Assembly: GCA_000309075.1 (NCBI GenBank)
Contig: CANJ01000020.1
Location: 1-62,745, forward strand
DNA: 62,745 bases
Origin: Occidentia massiliensis
GTDB taxonomy: Bacteria > Pseudomonadota > Alphaproteobacteria > Rickettsiales > Rickettsiaceae
Reading direction: 5' to 3'
A program made the translations under genes and the position numbers. Position 1 is the stretch's first letter. Every line of letters starts with the position of its first letter. Under the pieces are notes generated by a model that was not told where the DNA came from, ran no database searches, and worked only from the letters and a program-made list of their open reading frames with translations. This document shows, piece by piece, positions 49,143-59,543 of the stretch.

Positions 49143-50474
49143 ATGGCAAAGATCACACAAATTATATCAATATTTATTATAGTATTATTCTTTAACATAT
49201 TATCTTCTATTTCATCTGAACCTATTAGAATTACTAGAGGTAGCCTTCAGGAAATACCTATAGCTGTTAATATTTTTGATTCTAATTCTGGTAAGGAGCG
49301 AAATATTGCAGATAATATTACTGCAGTTATTAATAATGATCTTAGAAATTCAGCTATTTTTCACCCTATATCATCTCAAGCGTTTCTAGAAAATAAATAT
49401 GGAATTGACCATATCCCTTTATTTGCTGCTTGGCGGCAAATAAATGCTAGTATCTTAGTTAATGGTAAAGTAAGTTATATTAGTTCAAAAAAGGTTAAAA
49501 TAAGTTTCACGCTATGGGATGTCTTATCAGAAGCAGAAATTGCAAAAGAAGCTCTTGAGCTAGATAGTAATCTATGGCGACGTGCTGCTCATAAAATAGC
49601 AGATAGAGTATATGAAAGTGTAACAGGAGAAAAAGGGTATTTTGATACAAAAATTTTATATATTTCTGAAAGTGGTTCCTTGAAAAAAAGGATAAGAAGA
49701 ATTGCTATCATGGACCAAGATGGTGCTAATCATTATTATATAACTGATGGTAAAAATCTTGTTATTACTCCTGTATTTTCACCTAAAAATGACCAGATAC
49801 TTTATGTTGCTTATCATAACAAAATACCAAGAGTGCATCTTCGTAACTTATATTCTGGCAAGGATATGTTACTAGGAAATTTCAGTGGTATAACTTTTGC
49901 TCCTAAGTTTTCCCCAGATGGTAATAAAGTTTTAGTTTCTATTTCTACATCTCAAAGTGCAGCTACACACATATACGAAATAAATTTAAGTACAAGACAT
50001 GTTAAACAATTAACTAGAGGTATGTCTATTAATACTTCCCCTAGCTATTCTCCAGATGGGCAAAAAATTGCTTTTACTTCTGACAGAAGCGGGTCTCCAC
50101 AAATATACGTTATGGATGCTAATGGTAACAATCCACAACAAATAAGTTCTAATAATGGTTCATACACGACCCCTTCTTGGTCTCCTAAGAATAATTATAT
50201 AGCCTTTACTAAAGCTGCTTCAGGAGAAGGATTTAGTATAGGTGTAATGAGGTTAGATGGAAGTGATGAAAGGCTTATCGCAAATGGTTACCTAGTTGAA
50301 GGGCCATCATGGGCCCCTAATGGTAAAACAATTGTTTTTGCTCGTACTTTTCCATCAATGGGCCAAAATCCTGGAGATGTTAAGTTATACTCTATAGATT
50401 GTACAGGATATAATGAGCGGGAACTAAAAACTCCTAAAAATGGTTCTGATCCTAATTGGTCAAGTCTACAGTAG
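49143..50474 (+). CDS. tolB: TolB
   Basis: Periplasmic beta-propeller of the Tol-Pal system, 443 residues. A signal peptide (ITQIISIFIIVLFFNILSSI) is followed by the TolB N-terminal domain (about 30-160) and a six-bladed propeller with repeats such as PKFSPDGNKVLVSIS, SPSYSPDGQKIAFTSDRSG, SPQIYVMDANG and PSWAPNGKTIVFART. pal, which often follows tolB, is not next; a transporter gene on the other strand is. Confidence 0.97.
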   Translation: MAKITQIISIFIIVLFFNILSSISSEPIRITRGSLQEIPIAVNIFDSNSGKERNIADNITAVINNDLRNSAIFHPISSQAFLENKYGIDHIPLFAAWRQINASILVNGKVSYISSKKVKISFTLWDVLSEAEIAKEALELDSNLWRRAAHKIADRVYESVTGEKGYFDTKILYISESGSLKKRIRRIAIMDQDGANHYYITDGKNLVITPVFSPKNDQILYVAYHNKIPRVHLRNLYSGKDMLLGNFSGITFAPKFSPDGNKVLVSISTSQSAATHIYEINLSTRHVKQLTRGMSINTSPSYSPDGQKIAFTSDRSGSPQIYVMDANGNNPQQISSNNGSYTTPSWSPKNNYIAFTKAASGEGFSIGVMRLDGSDERLIANGYLVEGPSWAPNGKTIVFARTFPSMGQNPGDVKLYSIDCTGYNERELKTPKNGSDPNWSSLQ

Positions 50475-50664
50475 GTAGTAAAACTAAACTAAGCTCTATT
50501 ATTATTTTGAATATTGTTATTTATCTGACAACTAGATGTTACATTGAATTAATAAATAGTTGATAAAACTTAATTAAGATTTTTAAGTATTTGTTGCAAA
50601 AACTGAAAGTTGTAGTTAACAATAAACACAATAAATGTTTATATCAAATCAATCTTTAAGTATA

Positions 50665-51905
50665 TCATACTTCATTTAAAGAATTCTTATCTAACAAAAT
50701 TAATGAAACCAAAGCAATTATGGTTACTATTACAATATATATTGCTGGAGCAATTACACTATTAAAATATTCCCATAAACTAAGACAAATCAAAGTACTT
50801 TTTCTACTTAAAATCTCAGTACCTATAGTATAACCTAGCCCCATTATTAGATATTTTTCAGGACCCACAAGTTTCCTAAACAACCAAGCATTAACAATAG
50901 GACTAAATGATACTCCTAACATTATTATCCAGGATTTTACTAATCTTACTTGTAGCAGCGATGCTCCAGGTAATAACATGAAACATGGAATTATTGTTAC
51001 TCCCCAAATTACAGCAATAGTAATCATCCATTTTCTATGATCAAAACGATCACCTATATATCCCATTATCAGTAATAATGGAATATCTATGATAAGAAAA
51101 TAGCTATTATCTCTTAACATTTCAGCTATAGTTACATCACTAATAATTGGTATAAAATTATTAAAAAAACAAAAGGTACAGAATAAGTTACATAGCTAAA
51201 GCTACTTAAACAAGCAATTATAATTATTTTAGAAAAATTTATATATGTAGCTTTAACTACAGCTATATCACTTGCTGTATCAATTACAGATTTCTCTACT
51301 ATAACCGTTAGCCTAAGTATTAGACCTATAATTCCTGTAAATAAACCAATAGCAAAAGCATAGCGCCAATTGAAATTAGGGTCATTACTAGCACTGACAA
51401 TAGCTGCAACTGATGAAGCAATTGCTATTCCACCCATGTGAGAACAAAGATAATAACTATTTGCTTGTGCATATCTTCCTGCTTTAGCATAATTAAAAAT
51501 GAAAACAGCTGATACAATATATTCTCCAGATGCAAAGAACCCTTGTACCATTCTAACTAATATTAGTGTTATAGGTGCTATAATACCAATTGATTGGTAC
51601 CCAGGTATAATGCTAATAATAAATGTAGTAATTGCAACTCCTAGTAAAGTAACAACTAATGTATTTTTTGCCCCCCATTTGCTAGCCAAATAAGAAAAAA
51701 ATAGAGAACCAATTGGTCTTGTTATTATTGCTGTAGATTTTACCCCATAACCTGCTAAAAGAGCAATAACAGGATCATCAAAATTAAAGAAAGTTGCTGC
51801 TATAAAAGGAACAAGATAAACATACAATGCTGTATCATAATGATCTAGTACATTTCCTACTACTCCAGTAAAAAAAATAAACTTAGTGTTACTTGCTTTT
51901 GTCAT
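50665..51905 (-). pseudogene. MFS transporter of the ProP type, split by a frameshift
   Basis: A major-facilitator protein split in two frames. The first part (51905-51132) has six to seven transmembrane helices and the MFS loop RPIGSLFFSYLASKWGAKNT. It ends at YQLLVM. The second part (51120-50665) restarts at MLRDNSYFLIIDIPLLLIMG and contains GYIGDRFDHRKWM, the second MFS loop. The frame joins if one T is added to the run of seven T in the sense strand (A7 at about 51164-51170), giving VPFVFFNNFIPIISDVTIAE and about 413 residues. This matches the ProP-like transporters that are multiplied in rickettsiae. Substrate unknown (osmolytes, dicarboxylates or metabolites). Confidence 0.82.
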
Positions 51906-52253
51906 GACTTATACCTTTTAATGGAATGATAACACCATTTATATCTTGAACAATAAGCAAAAATAGTTAATAAACTATTATAATATACAACATAAATATA
52001 AAAACTTTGAAATAGAGCTTGAAAATAAAGAAATATTACGTAAATAAACGTTATAAAATAGTAAGTAATGAAGTTAATTTATTCTCCAAATTTTTAGTAA
52101 AATAGTATAAAGTATATAATTTATAAATATTGTCAATATTTCAATATTTATATAAACTTCCTCTATAATAATCATTTTAGATTTAACTTAAATAATAAGT
52201 AGTACAGCACTATGTAAAGCTACAAATTAATTTATTTATATTTATCACTACTT
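51906..52253. other. gene-free stretch between the MFS gene and rnj
   Basis: 348 very AT-rich bases, holding the stem-loop at 52122-52152 and otherwise nothing I can support. Confidence 0.4.
52122..52152. other. A/T stem-loop downstream of rnj
   Basis: TATAAATATTG and CAATATTTATA form a perfect 11-bp stem around a 9-base loop, about 100 bases past the rnj stop. The low GC content makes it a weak terminator at best. Confidence 0.5.
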
Positions 52254-53924
52254 CTATAACTTTTCAGTGTTAACTATAATTATTGGATCTTTATTAGTCT
52301 CCTTCTTAATAATTTTCTTAATACAACTTTTTGTAGTTTTCTCTATATCAGACTTTTTCCAATGTAACTCTTGATTTTTTAGAGCCCTTCTAATTTCTGT
52401 AATTATTTCACTATCATCTACAGGATCAAGGCAACCAGGAAATGACAATATAGGATCTAGTTCTAGGTAACCTTTACTATTAAAAATTAAAGTTACAACT
52501 ATAATACCACTTTCTCGCATTCTACGACGCATATAAAAGACCCTAGAATCTGTTGGTAGTAAGTAATTACCTTCCACTCCTAGATACCCCGTTCGTACCT
52601 TTCCAATAATTTTAGTAGATTGTGAGTCTATTTTTAAAATAGTGCCATTTTCTACTTCTACTGCATGTTCAATACCATATTTTTTAGCAAGTTTTACATG
52701 TTCATGTATATGTATAGGCTCTCCATGTACTGGTATACAAATCTTAGGTTTAACTAACTCATACATCATCTTTAGCTCTTCTACAGAAGGATGACCAGAA
52801 ACATGGACAAAGTGATCTTTTTCAGTGATAACTTCAATTCCAGATCTAATAAATAGGTTAAACAACCTAAATATTCTTTTTTCATTACCAGGTATAATTT
52901 TAGAAGAGAAAATAATAGTATCCTTGGCCATTAACTTTATATGCTGATGCTTACCTATAGCTATTTTATTGACAGCTGCTAAAGGCTCTCCTTGACACCC
53001 AGTTGAAATAATCATTAACTTTTCCCGTGGTAAGCTAGTGAATTTATCAATATCTACAATAAAATTATCAATATTATCGTCACTTAAATACTCACTTAAA
53101 TAACCGCTATTTTTAGCTGCTTGAATCATACGGATTAAACTTCTACCCGTCAGTATAATTTTACGGTCAGCAAATTTGGCAGCAACAATCAAAGTATTTA
53201 ACCTTGCTAAATTTGAAGCAAAAGTTGTAGCTATAACTAAGCCAGAAGAGTTACGGACAACATCAATTAAACTTTCTTGTAAATCTCCTTCTGAACCGGA
53301 AGGTACCTTATTAAAAACGTTAGTAGAATCACATACTAAAGCTGTTACTCCTTCTTCTCCATATTTTTTTAACAGTTCTTTATCAGATGGATTACCAATA
53401 ATAGGGTTACCATCAAATTTCCAATCACCAGTATGCAAGATATTACCCGCTCTGGTTCTAATCATTAATGCTTGCATTTCAGGTGCTGAATGAGTAAGTG
53501 GTAGCATCTCAATTGAAAAAGGATCAAGATTAATTTTTGTACCAGGTTTTACTTCATTAATAGTAATTGCGTTTCCAGGCCTATATTCTTCTAACCTAAG
53601 TTTTAAGAAGTTTGCTGTAAAAGTAGTAGCGTAAATTAGACAATCTAAATCTTGAAAGAGATATTGTACACCCCCCAAATGATCCTCATGAGCATGAGTA
53701 AGTATTAGAGCTATTAAATCCTTTCTATGCTTCCTTATAAAGCTTAAATCAGCTACTAGCATATCAATTCCTGGAGTAAAGTCATCTGCAAAACCAGCTC
53801 CACAATCTACCATTATCCACTTACCTTGATAATGGTAAAGATTGACATTCATGCCTATCTCGTTACATCCACCTAATGGCAAAAATAATAAGCTATCTTT
53901 ATAATCAGTTAAGTTTATCGACAT
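52254..53924 (-). CDS. rnj: ribonuclease J
   Basis: Zinc-dependent metallo-beta-lactamase nuclease with both 5'-exonuclease and endonuclease activity on RNA, 556 residues. Motifs: opening GGCNEIGMNVNLYHYQGKWI, the zinc motif LTHAHEDHLGGVQYL, ILHTGDWKFD, beta-CASP domain with ISTGCQGEPLAAVNKIA, and HVSGHPSVEELKMMYELVKP. In alphaproteobacteria RNase J takes over parts of mRNA decay and rRNA 5' maturation. It is monocistronic on the minus strand. Confidence 0.96.
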   Translation of the reverse strand: MSINLTDYKDSLLFLPLGGCNEIGMNVNLYHYQGKWIMVDCGAGFADDFTPGIDMLVADLSFIRKHRKDLIALILTHAHEDHLGGVQYLFQDLDCLIYATTFTANFLKLRLEEYRPGNAITINEVKPGTKINLDPFSIEMLPLTHSAPEMQALMIRTRAGNILHTGDWKFDGNPIIGNPSDKELLKKYGEEGVTALVCDSTNVFNKVPSGSEGDLQESLIDVVRNSSGLVIATTFASNLARLNTLIVAAKFADRKIILTGRSLIRMIQAAKNSGYLSEYLSDDNIDNFIVDIDKFTSLPREKLMIISTGCQGEPLAAVNKIAIGKHQHIKLMAKDTIIFSSKIIPGNEKRIFRLFNLFIRSGIEVITEKDHFVHVSGHPSVEELKMMYELVKPKICIPVHGEPIHIHEHVKLAKKYGIEHAVEVENGTILKIDSQSTKIIGKVRTGYLGVEGNYLLPTDSRVFYMRRRMRESGIIVVTLIFNSKGYLELDPILSFPGCLDPVDDSEIITEIRRALKNQELHWKKSDIEKTTKSCIKKIIKKETNKDPIIIVNTEKL

Positions 53925-54257
53925 TTTCCCTTTAATAATTCCCCTTAATTAATTAGTATATATTTATTTAATTAATCTAGCTTAAAGCATCTTTTAGAAT
54001 TCTCAGAAATTAAGGCCATCAGTTAATAATTAAATCAACAATTAAATTTAGAGAAAATATCAGTGAATAAAGCCTAGTAAGCAATATTTTTATATATTTT
54101 ATATTACAACAAACTAGTACTTACACTAATATAATATTTAAGTTATTTTAAGCAAAAATATTAAAATTTTTAGACCCTATAATGAAATGATATACTAACC
54201 TAAACAAAAATATTTAGTTTGGATTTATACATTATTTACATATTCAATTAATGCTTT
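53925..54257. other. gene-free stretch between rnj and ctrA
   Basis: 333 AT-rich bases, upstream of rnj and downstream of ctrA. No RNA gene, repeat or relic frame recognised. Confidence 0.4.
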
Positions 54258-55064
54258 CTAATCTAACTTCCTTACCTCATTATCTTCAAGATAACTCAAG
54301 TTAGAATAATTGCTACCTTCTTTCTGATCAAATTCTTTTAACATATATCCCCGTCCCCATACTGTTTCAATAAAATTAATACCGCCAGAGGCCTCCTCAA
54401 GTTTACGACGTAATTTACATATAAATACATCAATAATCTTAACTTCAGGTTCATCTATACCATTATAAAGATGATTTAAAAACATCTCCTTAGTTAATAC
54501 TGTGCCTTTTCTCATTGCAAGCAATTCAATGATTTTATATTCCTTATTTGTTAAGTGAACATGAACATCACCACTACTAGTAACTCGTTTTTTACCTTGA
54601 CCACTTGCAGAGCCAATTTTAGCTTTGTTAGTTATGCAAACAGTTCTAGTTTCTAAATCAATAATTAGTAAATCTCCAACTTTAATTGAAGATTCAGAAT
54701 GTCCTTTGGACCGTCGTATAATAGCTTTTACACGAGCAGCTAACTCACTACAGTTATATGGCTTAGTTACATAATCATCAGCTCCACATCCTAAACCTTT
54801 TATTTTATCATTTATGTCTAACAGCCCAGATAAAATTATAATGGGGGTTTTAATTTTTTGTGACCTTAAGCGCAACAAAACATCATGACCATGTATGTCA
54901 GGTAGCTTTAAATCAAGTATAATAAGATCATAATTATATAACTTTGAATATTCAATACCATCTTTACCTAAGTGAGCTTTATCAGTAATAATTCCTTCAC
55001 TAGCTAATGATAATTCAATTGACGTAGCTTGAACAGGGTCGTCTTCTATTAATAAAACGCGCAT
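54258..55064 (-). CDS. ctrA: response regulator CtrA
   Basis: OmpR-type response regulator homologous to Caulobacter CtrA, the cell-cycle master regulator. Receiver domain [20 protein letters not shown] with phosphoacceptor Asp51 in [12 protein letters not shown] and the switch lysine in DDYVTKP. The winged helix contains the near-invariant [20 protein letters not shown] followed by [14 protein letters not shown] and [14 protein letters not shown]. Length is 268, about 35 more than Caulobacter. Part of this is a Gly/Ser/Lys-rich insertion of about 20 residues between the domains (148-167, [20 protein letters not shown]), and part is a C-terminal tail. No partner kinase is in the window. Confidence 0.95.
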   Translation of the reverse strand: MRVLLIEDDPVQATSIELSLASEGIITDKAHLGKDGIEYSKLYNYDLIILDLKLPDIHGHDVLLRLRSQKIKTPIIILSGLLDINDKIKGLGCGADDYVTKPYNCSELAARVKAIIRRSKGHSESSIKVGDLLIIDLETRTVCITNKAKIGSASGQGKKRVTSSGDVHVHLTNKEYKIIELLAMRKGTVLTKEMFLNHLYNGIDEPEVKIIDVFICKLRRKLEEASGGINFIETVWGRGYMLKEFDQKEGSNYSNLSYLEDNEVRKLD

Positions 55065-55265
55065 CTTACTTTTAACTCCTAAGTAGATAATTTACAATTA
55101 GTTTACTAAATTACTTGCATACTCTCACGAAAGTTTTACAAAAGCAAGTATTTTTTCATCTAGTTTGCAAAATAATTAAATTATTTAGAAAAAATTATCT
55201 TCAGATTTACTTTTTTAAGGCTATAGACATATAATTTTAAGAAGATATATTACATATTGTATAAT

Positions 55266-56286
55266 CTAATACATGGAATGATGTGTTGACTTTCCACGGA
55301 ATACATAATAATTAAAAATGGTGTAAGCTAATACAAAAGGTAAGAAAATGATAATAGAGAGGAAAACAAGTGATTGTGAAGTAGAAATAGCAGCAGCATC
55401 TAAAAAAGATATTTTATATGGTACTATCCACGGCCATAAGCTAATTATCAAACCTACATAGCCTAAAATAAATAATGCAATAGATAGCAAAAAAGGTTTC
55501 ACTATATTATATATTGATTAAAGTGTAAAAAAGATTAACGATTATAAATATAGTTGTTAAAAGTATAGGACATAAGTACATTAGGTTTGATACATCAAAC
55601 CATCTATTATAAATTTGTTCATTAATAAGTGGTGTCCAAACACTAACCACTCCAATAAATAATGCGACATAGACAAGAACATACAGGGCTGACTTATAAG
55701 CCCATAACTGAGTCTCTTTTTCTGTTTTTAGAATAACCCAAGTTGCTCCTAATAAAGAATAAGCAAATATTAAAGCTATTCCAGTCATTAATGAAAATGG
55801 AGTAAGCCAATCAAAACTATCACCAACAAAGATTCTATTATTAACTTTAATGCCTTGAACAAAAGCACCTAACATCACTCCTTGAGCAAAAGTAGCAGTT
55901 ACCGATCCAAAGTGAAAACAATAATCCCATAATTTTACTATTTTTTGGTCAGATTTAAAACGAAACTCAAAAGCTACCCCTCTTAGAATTAAGCCAAGCA
56001 ACATTGTAATTATAGGAATATATAAGGCTGGCATTAATATTGAGTAAGCAAGTGGAAATCCAGCAAATAGGGTTCCACCACCTAAAACCAGCCAAGTTTC
56101 ATTACCATCCCAAAATGGTGCAACCGAGTTCATGATTTTATCACGACAATTATTAGTAGGAGCAAATGGAAATAAAATACCAACCCCAAGATCAAACCCA
56201 TCTAATAAAACATATAAAAAAACACTTAAAGCTATGATAGCTCCTAATGCCAATGACAAATTTAAATAATTAGATAAATCCAACAT
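55266..56286 (-). pseudogene. cydB: cytochrome bd oxidase subunit II (CydB), split by a frameshift
   Basis: Subunit II of the quinol oxidase, directly after cydA. The first 259 residues (56286-55507) contain CydB landmarks: LLDGFDLGVGILFPFA, FWDGNETWLVLGGGTLFAGF and PLAYSILMPALYIP. The frame stops at LFYTLINI. The final 78 residues are in another frame (55502-55266), with LWPWIVPYKISFLDAAAIST and a terminal YYVFRGKS, the known CydB end. Adding one AT unit to a short AT repeat near 55507-55513 gives INIYNIVKPFLLSI and a protein of about 340 residues, the family norm. As it stands the C-terminal two helices would be lost unless the GTG at 55502 is used to make a separate piece. Confidence 0.85.
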
Positions 56287-56288
56287 AA

Positions 56289-57701
56289 TTAATCTCCTTT
56301 AGACAATGGTTTACGTGATATGTATGGTATACTACTTATTAATATTTTTTTATTACCATGCCCTCCATAAACATCCGTATCATCCTCAGGTAATACTGGA
56401 CCTTTTTTAATAAGTTGTAAAATATAATATATTGCTGCTCCAAATATAAAACCATATATTACTATAAAAGCTATCAGTGAAATAAACACATGTTTACCTG
56501 GTATATTAGAAACAACTTCTGAAGTTCTAACAATACCATAAACTACGTAAGGTTGTCTGCCTATTTCTGTTACAAACCACCCTGCAAGCACAGCAATAAA
56601 CCCAGCTGGGCTCATCCAAATACACCATGATTGGAACCAATTCGTACTAAATAGTTGTTGCTGTAAATATAGAAAAAAAGAAATCAATCCTGTAATAGCC
56701 ATAAGAAGACCCATAGCAACCATAATTCTAAATGACCAAAATACTAAAAATACAGGTGGCCGTTCATTTGGCAGCCACTCTTTCAATCCTTTAACTTCTC
56801 CATTTACACTATGGGTTAAAATTATACTAGCTAGTTTAGGTATTTCAACAGTATATTTAGTTTTCTCAGATAGTTGATCTGGCACACCAAATAACCTCAA
56901 TGGGCTACCTTGTTTCGTTTCCCATATACCTTCTATAGCAGCAATTTTAGCTGGTTGGTGCTTTAAAGTATTTAGCCCATGAATATCACCAAAAAAAATC
57001 TGCATAGGAGCTACAAAAAAGGCAATTAACATAGCCATAGCAAACATGACTTTTGCTTCAGCAACATATTTGTTATGTTTAAGATACCAAGCAGATACTC
57101 CACCAACAACAAAAGCAGTAGTTAAATATGACGCTGTAGTCATATGAATAAATCGGTAAGGAAAAGATGGATTAAATATTATTTCTAGCCAGTTTAATGG
57201 CACTAAAATATTTGCAACATCAATTGCATAGCCTGCTGGGGTATGCATCCAACTATTAGCAGACAAAATCCAAAAAGATGATATTAAAGTGCCAACTGCT
57301 ACAATTAAGGTTGCAATAAAATGCATTATCTTATTCACTCTATTCCAACCAAAAAGCATAATAGCTAAGAAAGATGATTCAAGGAAAAAAGCTGTCAATA
57401 CTTCAAGTCCGAACAATGGTCCAATAACATTAGCAACTCTATAGGAAAATCCAGACCAGTTAGTACCAATCTCATAAGAAAGCACTACTCCTGATACTAC
57501 TCCCATAGCAAAAGTAATCGCAAAGATTTTAACCCAAAATTTATAAATTCTCTTATAAATGATATTAGTAGTCTTTAACCATAGTGCCTCAATTACTACT
57601 AACCAACTAGCTAGCCCTATTGTAAATGCAGGAAACAGAATATGAAAACTTATAGTAAACGCAAATTGAATACGAGATATTAAAATATGATCAAATACCA
57701 T
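56289..57701 (-). CDS. cydA: cytochrome bd oxidase subunit I
   Basis: Subunit I of the cytochrome bd quinol:oxygen oxidoreductase, 470 residues, intact. It shows the N-terminal SRIQFAFTISFHILFPAFTI with a haem-ligand histidine, the quinol region ETKQGSPLRLFG, HMTTASYLTTAFVVGG and the conserved GRQPYVVYGIVRT. It precedes cydB by two bases. Cytochrome bd gives the bacterium a high-affinity terminal oxidase beside the haem-copper oxidase suggested by Sco. Whether the operon works depends on the frame of cydB. Confidence 0.96.
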   Translation of the reverse strand: MVFDHILISRIQFAFTISFHILFPAFTIGLASWLVVIEALWLKTTNIIYKRIYKFWVKIFAITFAMGVVSGVVLSYEIGTNWSGFSYRVANVIGPLFGLEVLTAFFLESSFLAIMLFGWNRVNKIMHFIATLIVAVGTLISSFWILSANSWMHTPAGYAIDVANILVPLNWLEIIFNPSFPYRFIHMTTASYLTTAFVVGGVSAWYLKHNKYVAEAKVMFAMAMLIAFFVAPMQIFFGDIHGLNTLKHQPAKIAAIEGIWETKQGSPLRLFGVPDQLSEKTKYTVEIPKLASIILTHSVNGEVKGLKEWLPNERPPVFLVFWSFRIMVAMGLLMAITGLISFFLYLQQQLFSTNWFQSWCIWMSPAGFIAVLAGWFVTEIGRQPYVVYGIVRTSEVVSNIPGKHVFISLIAFIVIYGFIFGAAIYYILQLIKKGPVLPEDDTDVYGGHGNKKILISSIPYISRKPLSKGD

Positions 57702-57714
57702 AATTTTTATCCAG

Positions 57715-58892
57715 TTATTTTTCTATTATATTATCAGAAATAATTCTAGGAACTATATAATTATAAAAAAGCACCCCTTTATTTGTTAATTTTATATTGT
57801 TCTTTGTTAGAACAAGATAGCCATCATCAACTAACTGTTCTACATATTTAATATTTAAAGATGTTTTAAAATTACAATTTGTCAATTCTAATAATCTATG
57901 ATCTGTAATTCCAGCTGATAAACGTAGCCCTACCATAATTATCTCTTCTATGACTTCTTGATTATTTAAAATAGTTAAAGCTTGCATTCCATGCCTCTCA
58001 TACAATGTTTTATTTAACCACTTTTGTGGATTATGCAGCATCATAATAGCAATCACTTTTCTTATATTATTACTCTTACATACAAGGCGACTGTGGGCCC
58101 CTGGGCCTATACCTAAATAGCTAGAATAATTCCAGTAATTTAAATTATGGCGACATTCCTGACCAATTTTACTATAGTTTGAAATTTCATATTTATTGTA
58201 ATTTAAATTACTTAAATAGTTGTTTGTCCAGTTATAAAGTTTAGCAGCTATACTATCATCAAGCATAACCAACTTACCTTTATGATAATCACTAAAAAAT
58301 AAAGTACCTTTTTCAATAGTAAGCTGATAAAGAGAAATATGATCTTTTACTTCTATCATTGCTTCATTTATTTCTTGACTCCAATCGTCTAAATTTTGTC
58401 CTGGTAAAGAATATATTAGATCAAATGAAAATCTAGGAAATATTTCTCTTGCAAGAAAAATAGCTTCTTTTGCTGACTCTACATCATGTGTGCGACCTAA
58501 AAACCTTAAATTATTTAACTTAAAAGACTGTACTCCAATAGATACCCTATTAATTCCAGCTAACTTAAAATCTTTAAATTTTTTGGCTTCTACAGACGTT
58601 GGATTTGCTTCTAAAGTAATCTCTATAGACTTATCAAGCCTTGCATAAATACTAATGGCTTCTATAATGCTTTTAACTAATTCTGGCTCCATTAAAGATG
58701 GTGTTCCACCACCAAAAAAAATTGATTGGATATTTTTACCAGCTAGTAAAGGTCTAAAATAATCAAGTTCTTTTAAGTAAGCTTCTTTCCAACCTTTATG
58801 GTTAATCTTACTTGCAACATGAGAGTTAAAATCACAATAAGGACATTTTGACAAACAAAATGGCCAGTGAACATAAATGGATATATTATCAT
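57715..58892 (-). CDS. hemW: HemW, radical-SAM haem chaperone, with a problematic start
   Basis: HemN-like radical SAM protein HemW, a haem-binding chaperone. The radical SAM cluster motif is CLSKCPYCDFNSH, preceded by the family start IYVHWPF. Other landmarks: IFFGGGTPSLM, NRVSIGVQSF, DLIYSLPGQ, and GPGAHSR with a conserved haem-family pattern. The frame encoding IYVHWPFC continues to a stop at 58921 with no ATG, GTG or TTG before the first cluster cysteine. TTG 58854 would remove that cysteine. ATG 58892 is in another frame and reaches the right one if one base is added in the ATATAT just after it, giving MIIYSIYVHWPFC. A start at ATT is the alternative. About 390 residues. Confidence 0.88.
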
Positions 58893-58941
58893 CTGCTAAA
58901 ATATAAGGGAAAGTCGATTTTTATTATTGTTTAATATAAAA

Positions 58942-59541
58942 CTAAGATTTACAATCAGTTGATGAAATAAGCTTTAACTTCTTAATTAAACTACTGTATC
59001 CTTGGCTTTTAATAATATTGTTAAATTCAGAAGATTGAGTATGTACTAGACTCACATTTTCTGTAACAATATTAAAAATCTTAAATTCTTTATCTAATCT
59101 TTTAACAAAAAAATCAACTTTTAAAGGTTTGCTACTTCCCTTCCTAATAATCTCAGTTTTAACTATATAACGACAACCTTCATATGGAGATACCAAACTG
59201 ACTTTAATGTCTTCAGCATTGTAATTCTTAACCATTTTAGTACAGTAAGTTAACATATATTCTTTATATATTGTCATAAATTCTTTAACTTGTTTCTCAG
59301 GTAATCTATTTCTACCTAAAACAGTATGAGCCATATAGTCAAAATCCAGATTTTTAGCCATTGCTTCTCTAATTTTGATCTTTTTTACCTCATCTCCTAA
59401 AGATGGATTTTTTATTGTAGAAAATGCTTGGTTCATTAAATCATTAATGTATTTTTCAATATTTTGTGTAGCATAAGAACAAAATACTATAGATAAAACT
59501 ATTCCAACAGCAAAAATAACATATTTAAATGACCTTATCAT
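58942..59541 (-). CDS. mlaC: MlaC phospholipid-binding periplasmic protein
   Basis: Periplasmic shuttle of the Mla system that returns phospholipids from the outer membrane. A signal peptide (KYVIFAVGIVLSIVFCSYA) is followed by the Tol-Tol-Ttg2 domain: NPSLGDEVKKIKIREAMAKN, FDYMAHTVLGRNRLPEKQVK and EFMTIYKEYMLTYCTKMVKN. I use ATG 59541 because AGAGGATAAAA directly precedes it and the signal peptide starts properly, giving 199 residues; the frame is open upstream to 59565. It starts two bases after the mlaA stop. Membrane components MlaD/E/F are not in the window. Confidence 0.9.
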   Translation of the reverse strand: MIRSFKYVIFAVGIVLSIVFCSYATQNIEKYINDLMNQAFSTIKNPSLGDEVKKIKIREAMAKNLDFDYMAHTVLGRNRLPEKQVKEFMTIYKEYMLTYCTKMVKNYNAEDIKVSLVSPYEGCRYIVKTEIIRKGSSKPLKVDFFVKRLDKEFKIFNIVTENVSLVHTQSSEFNNIIKSQGYSSLIKKLKLISSTDCKS

Positions 59542-59543
59542 TT

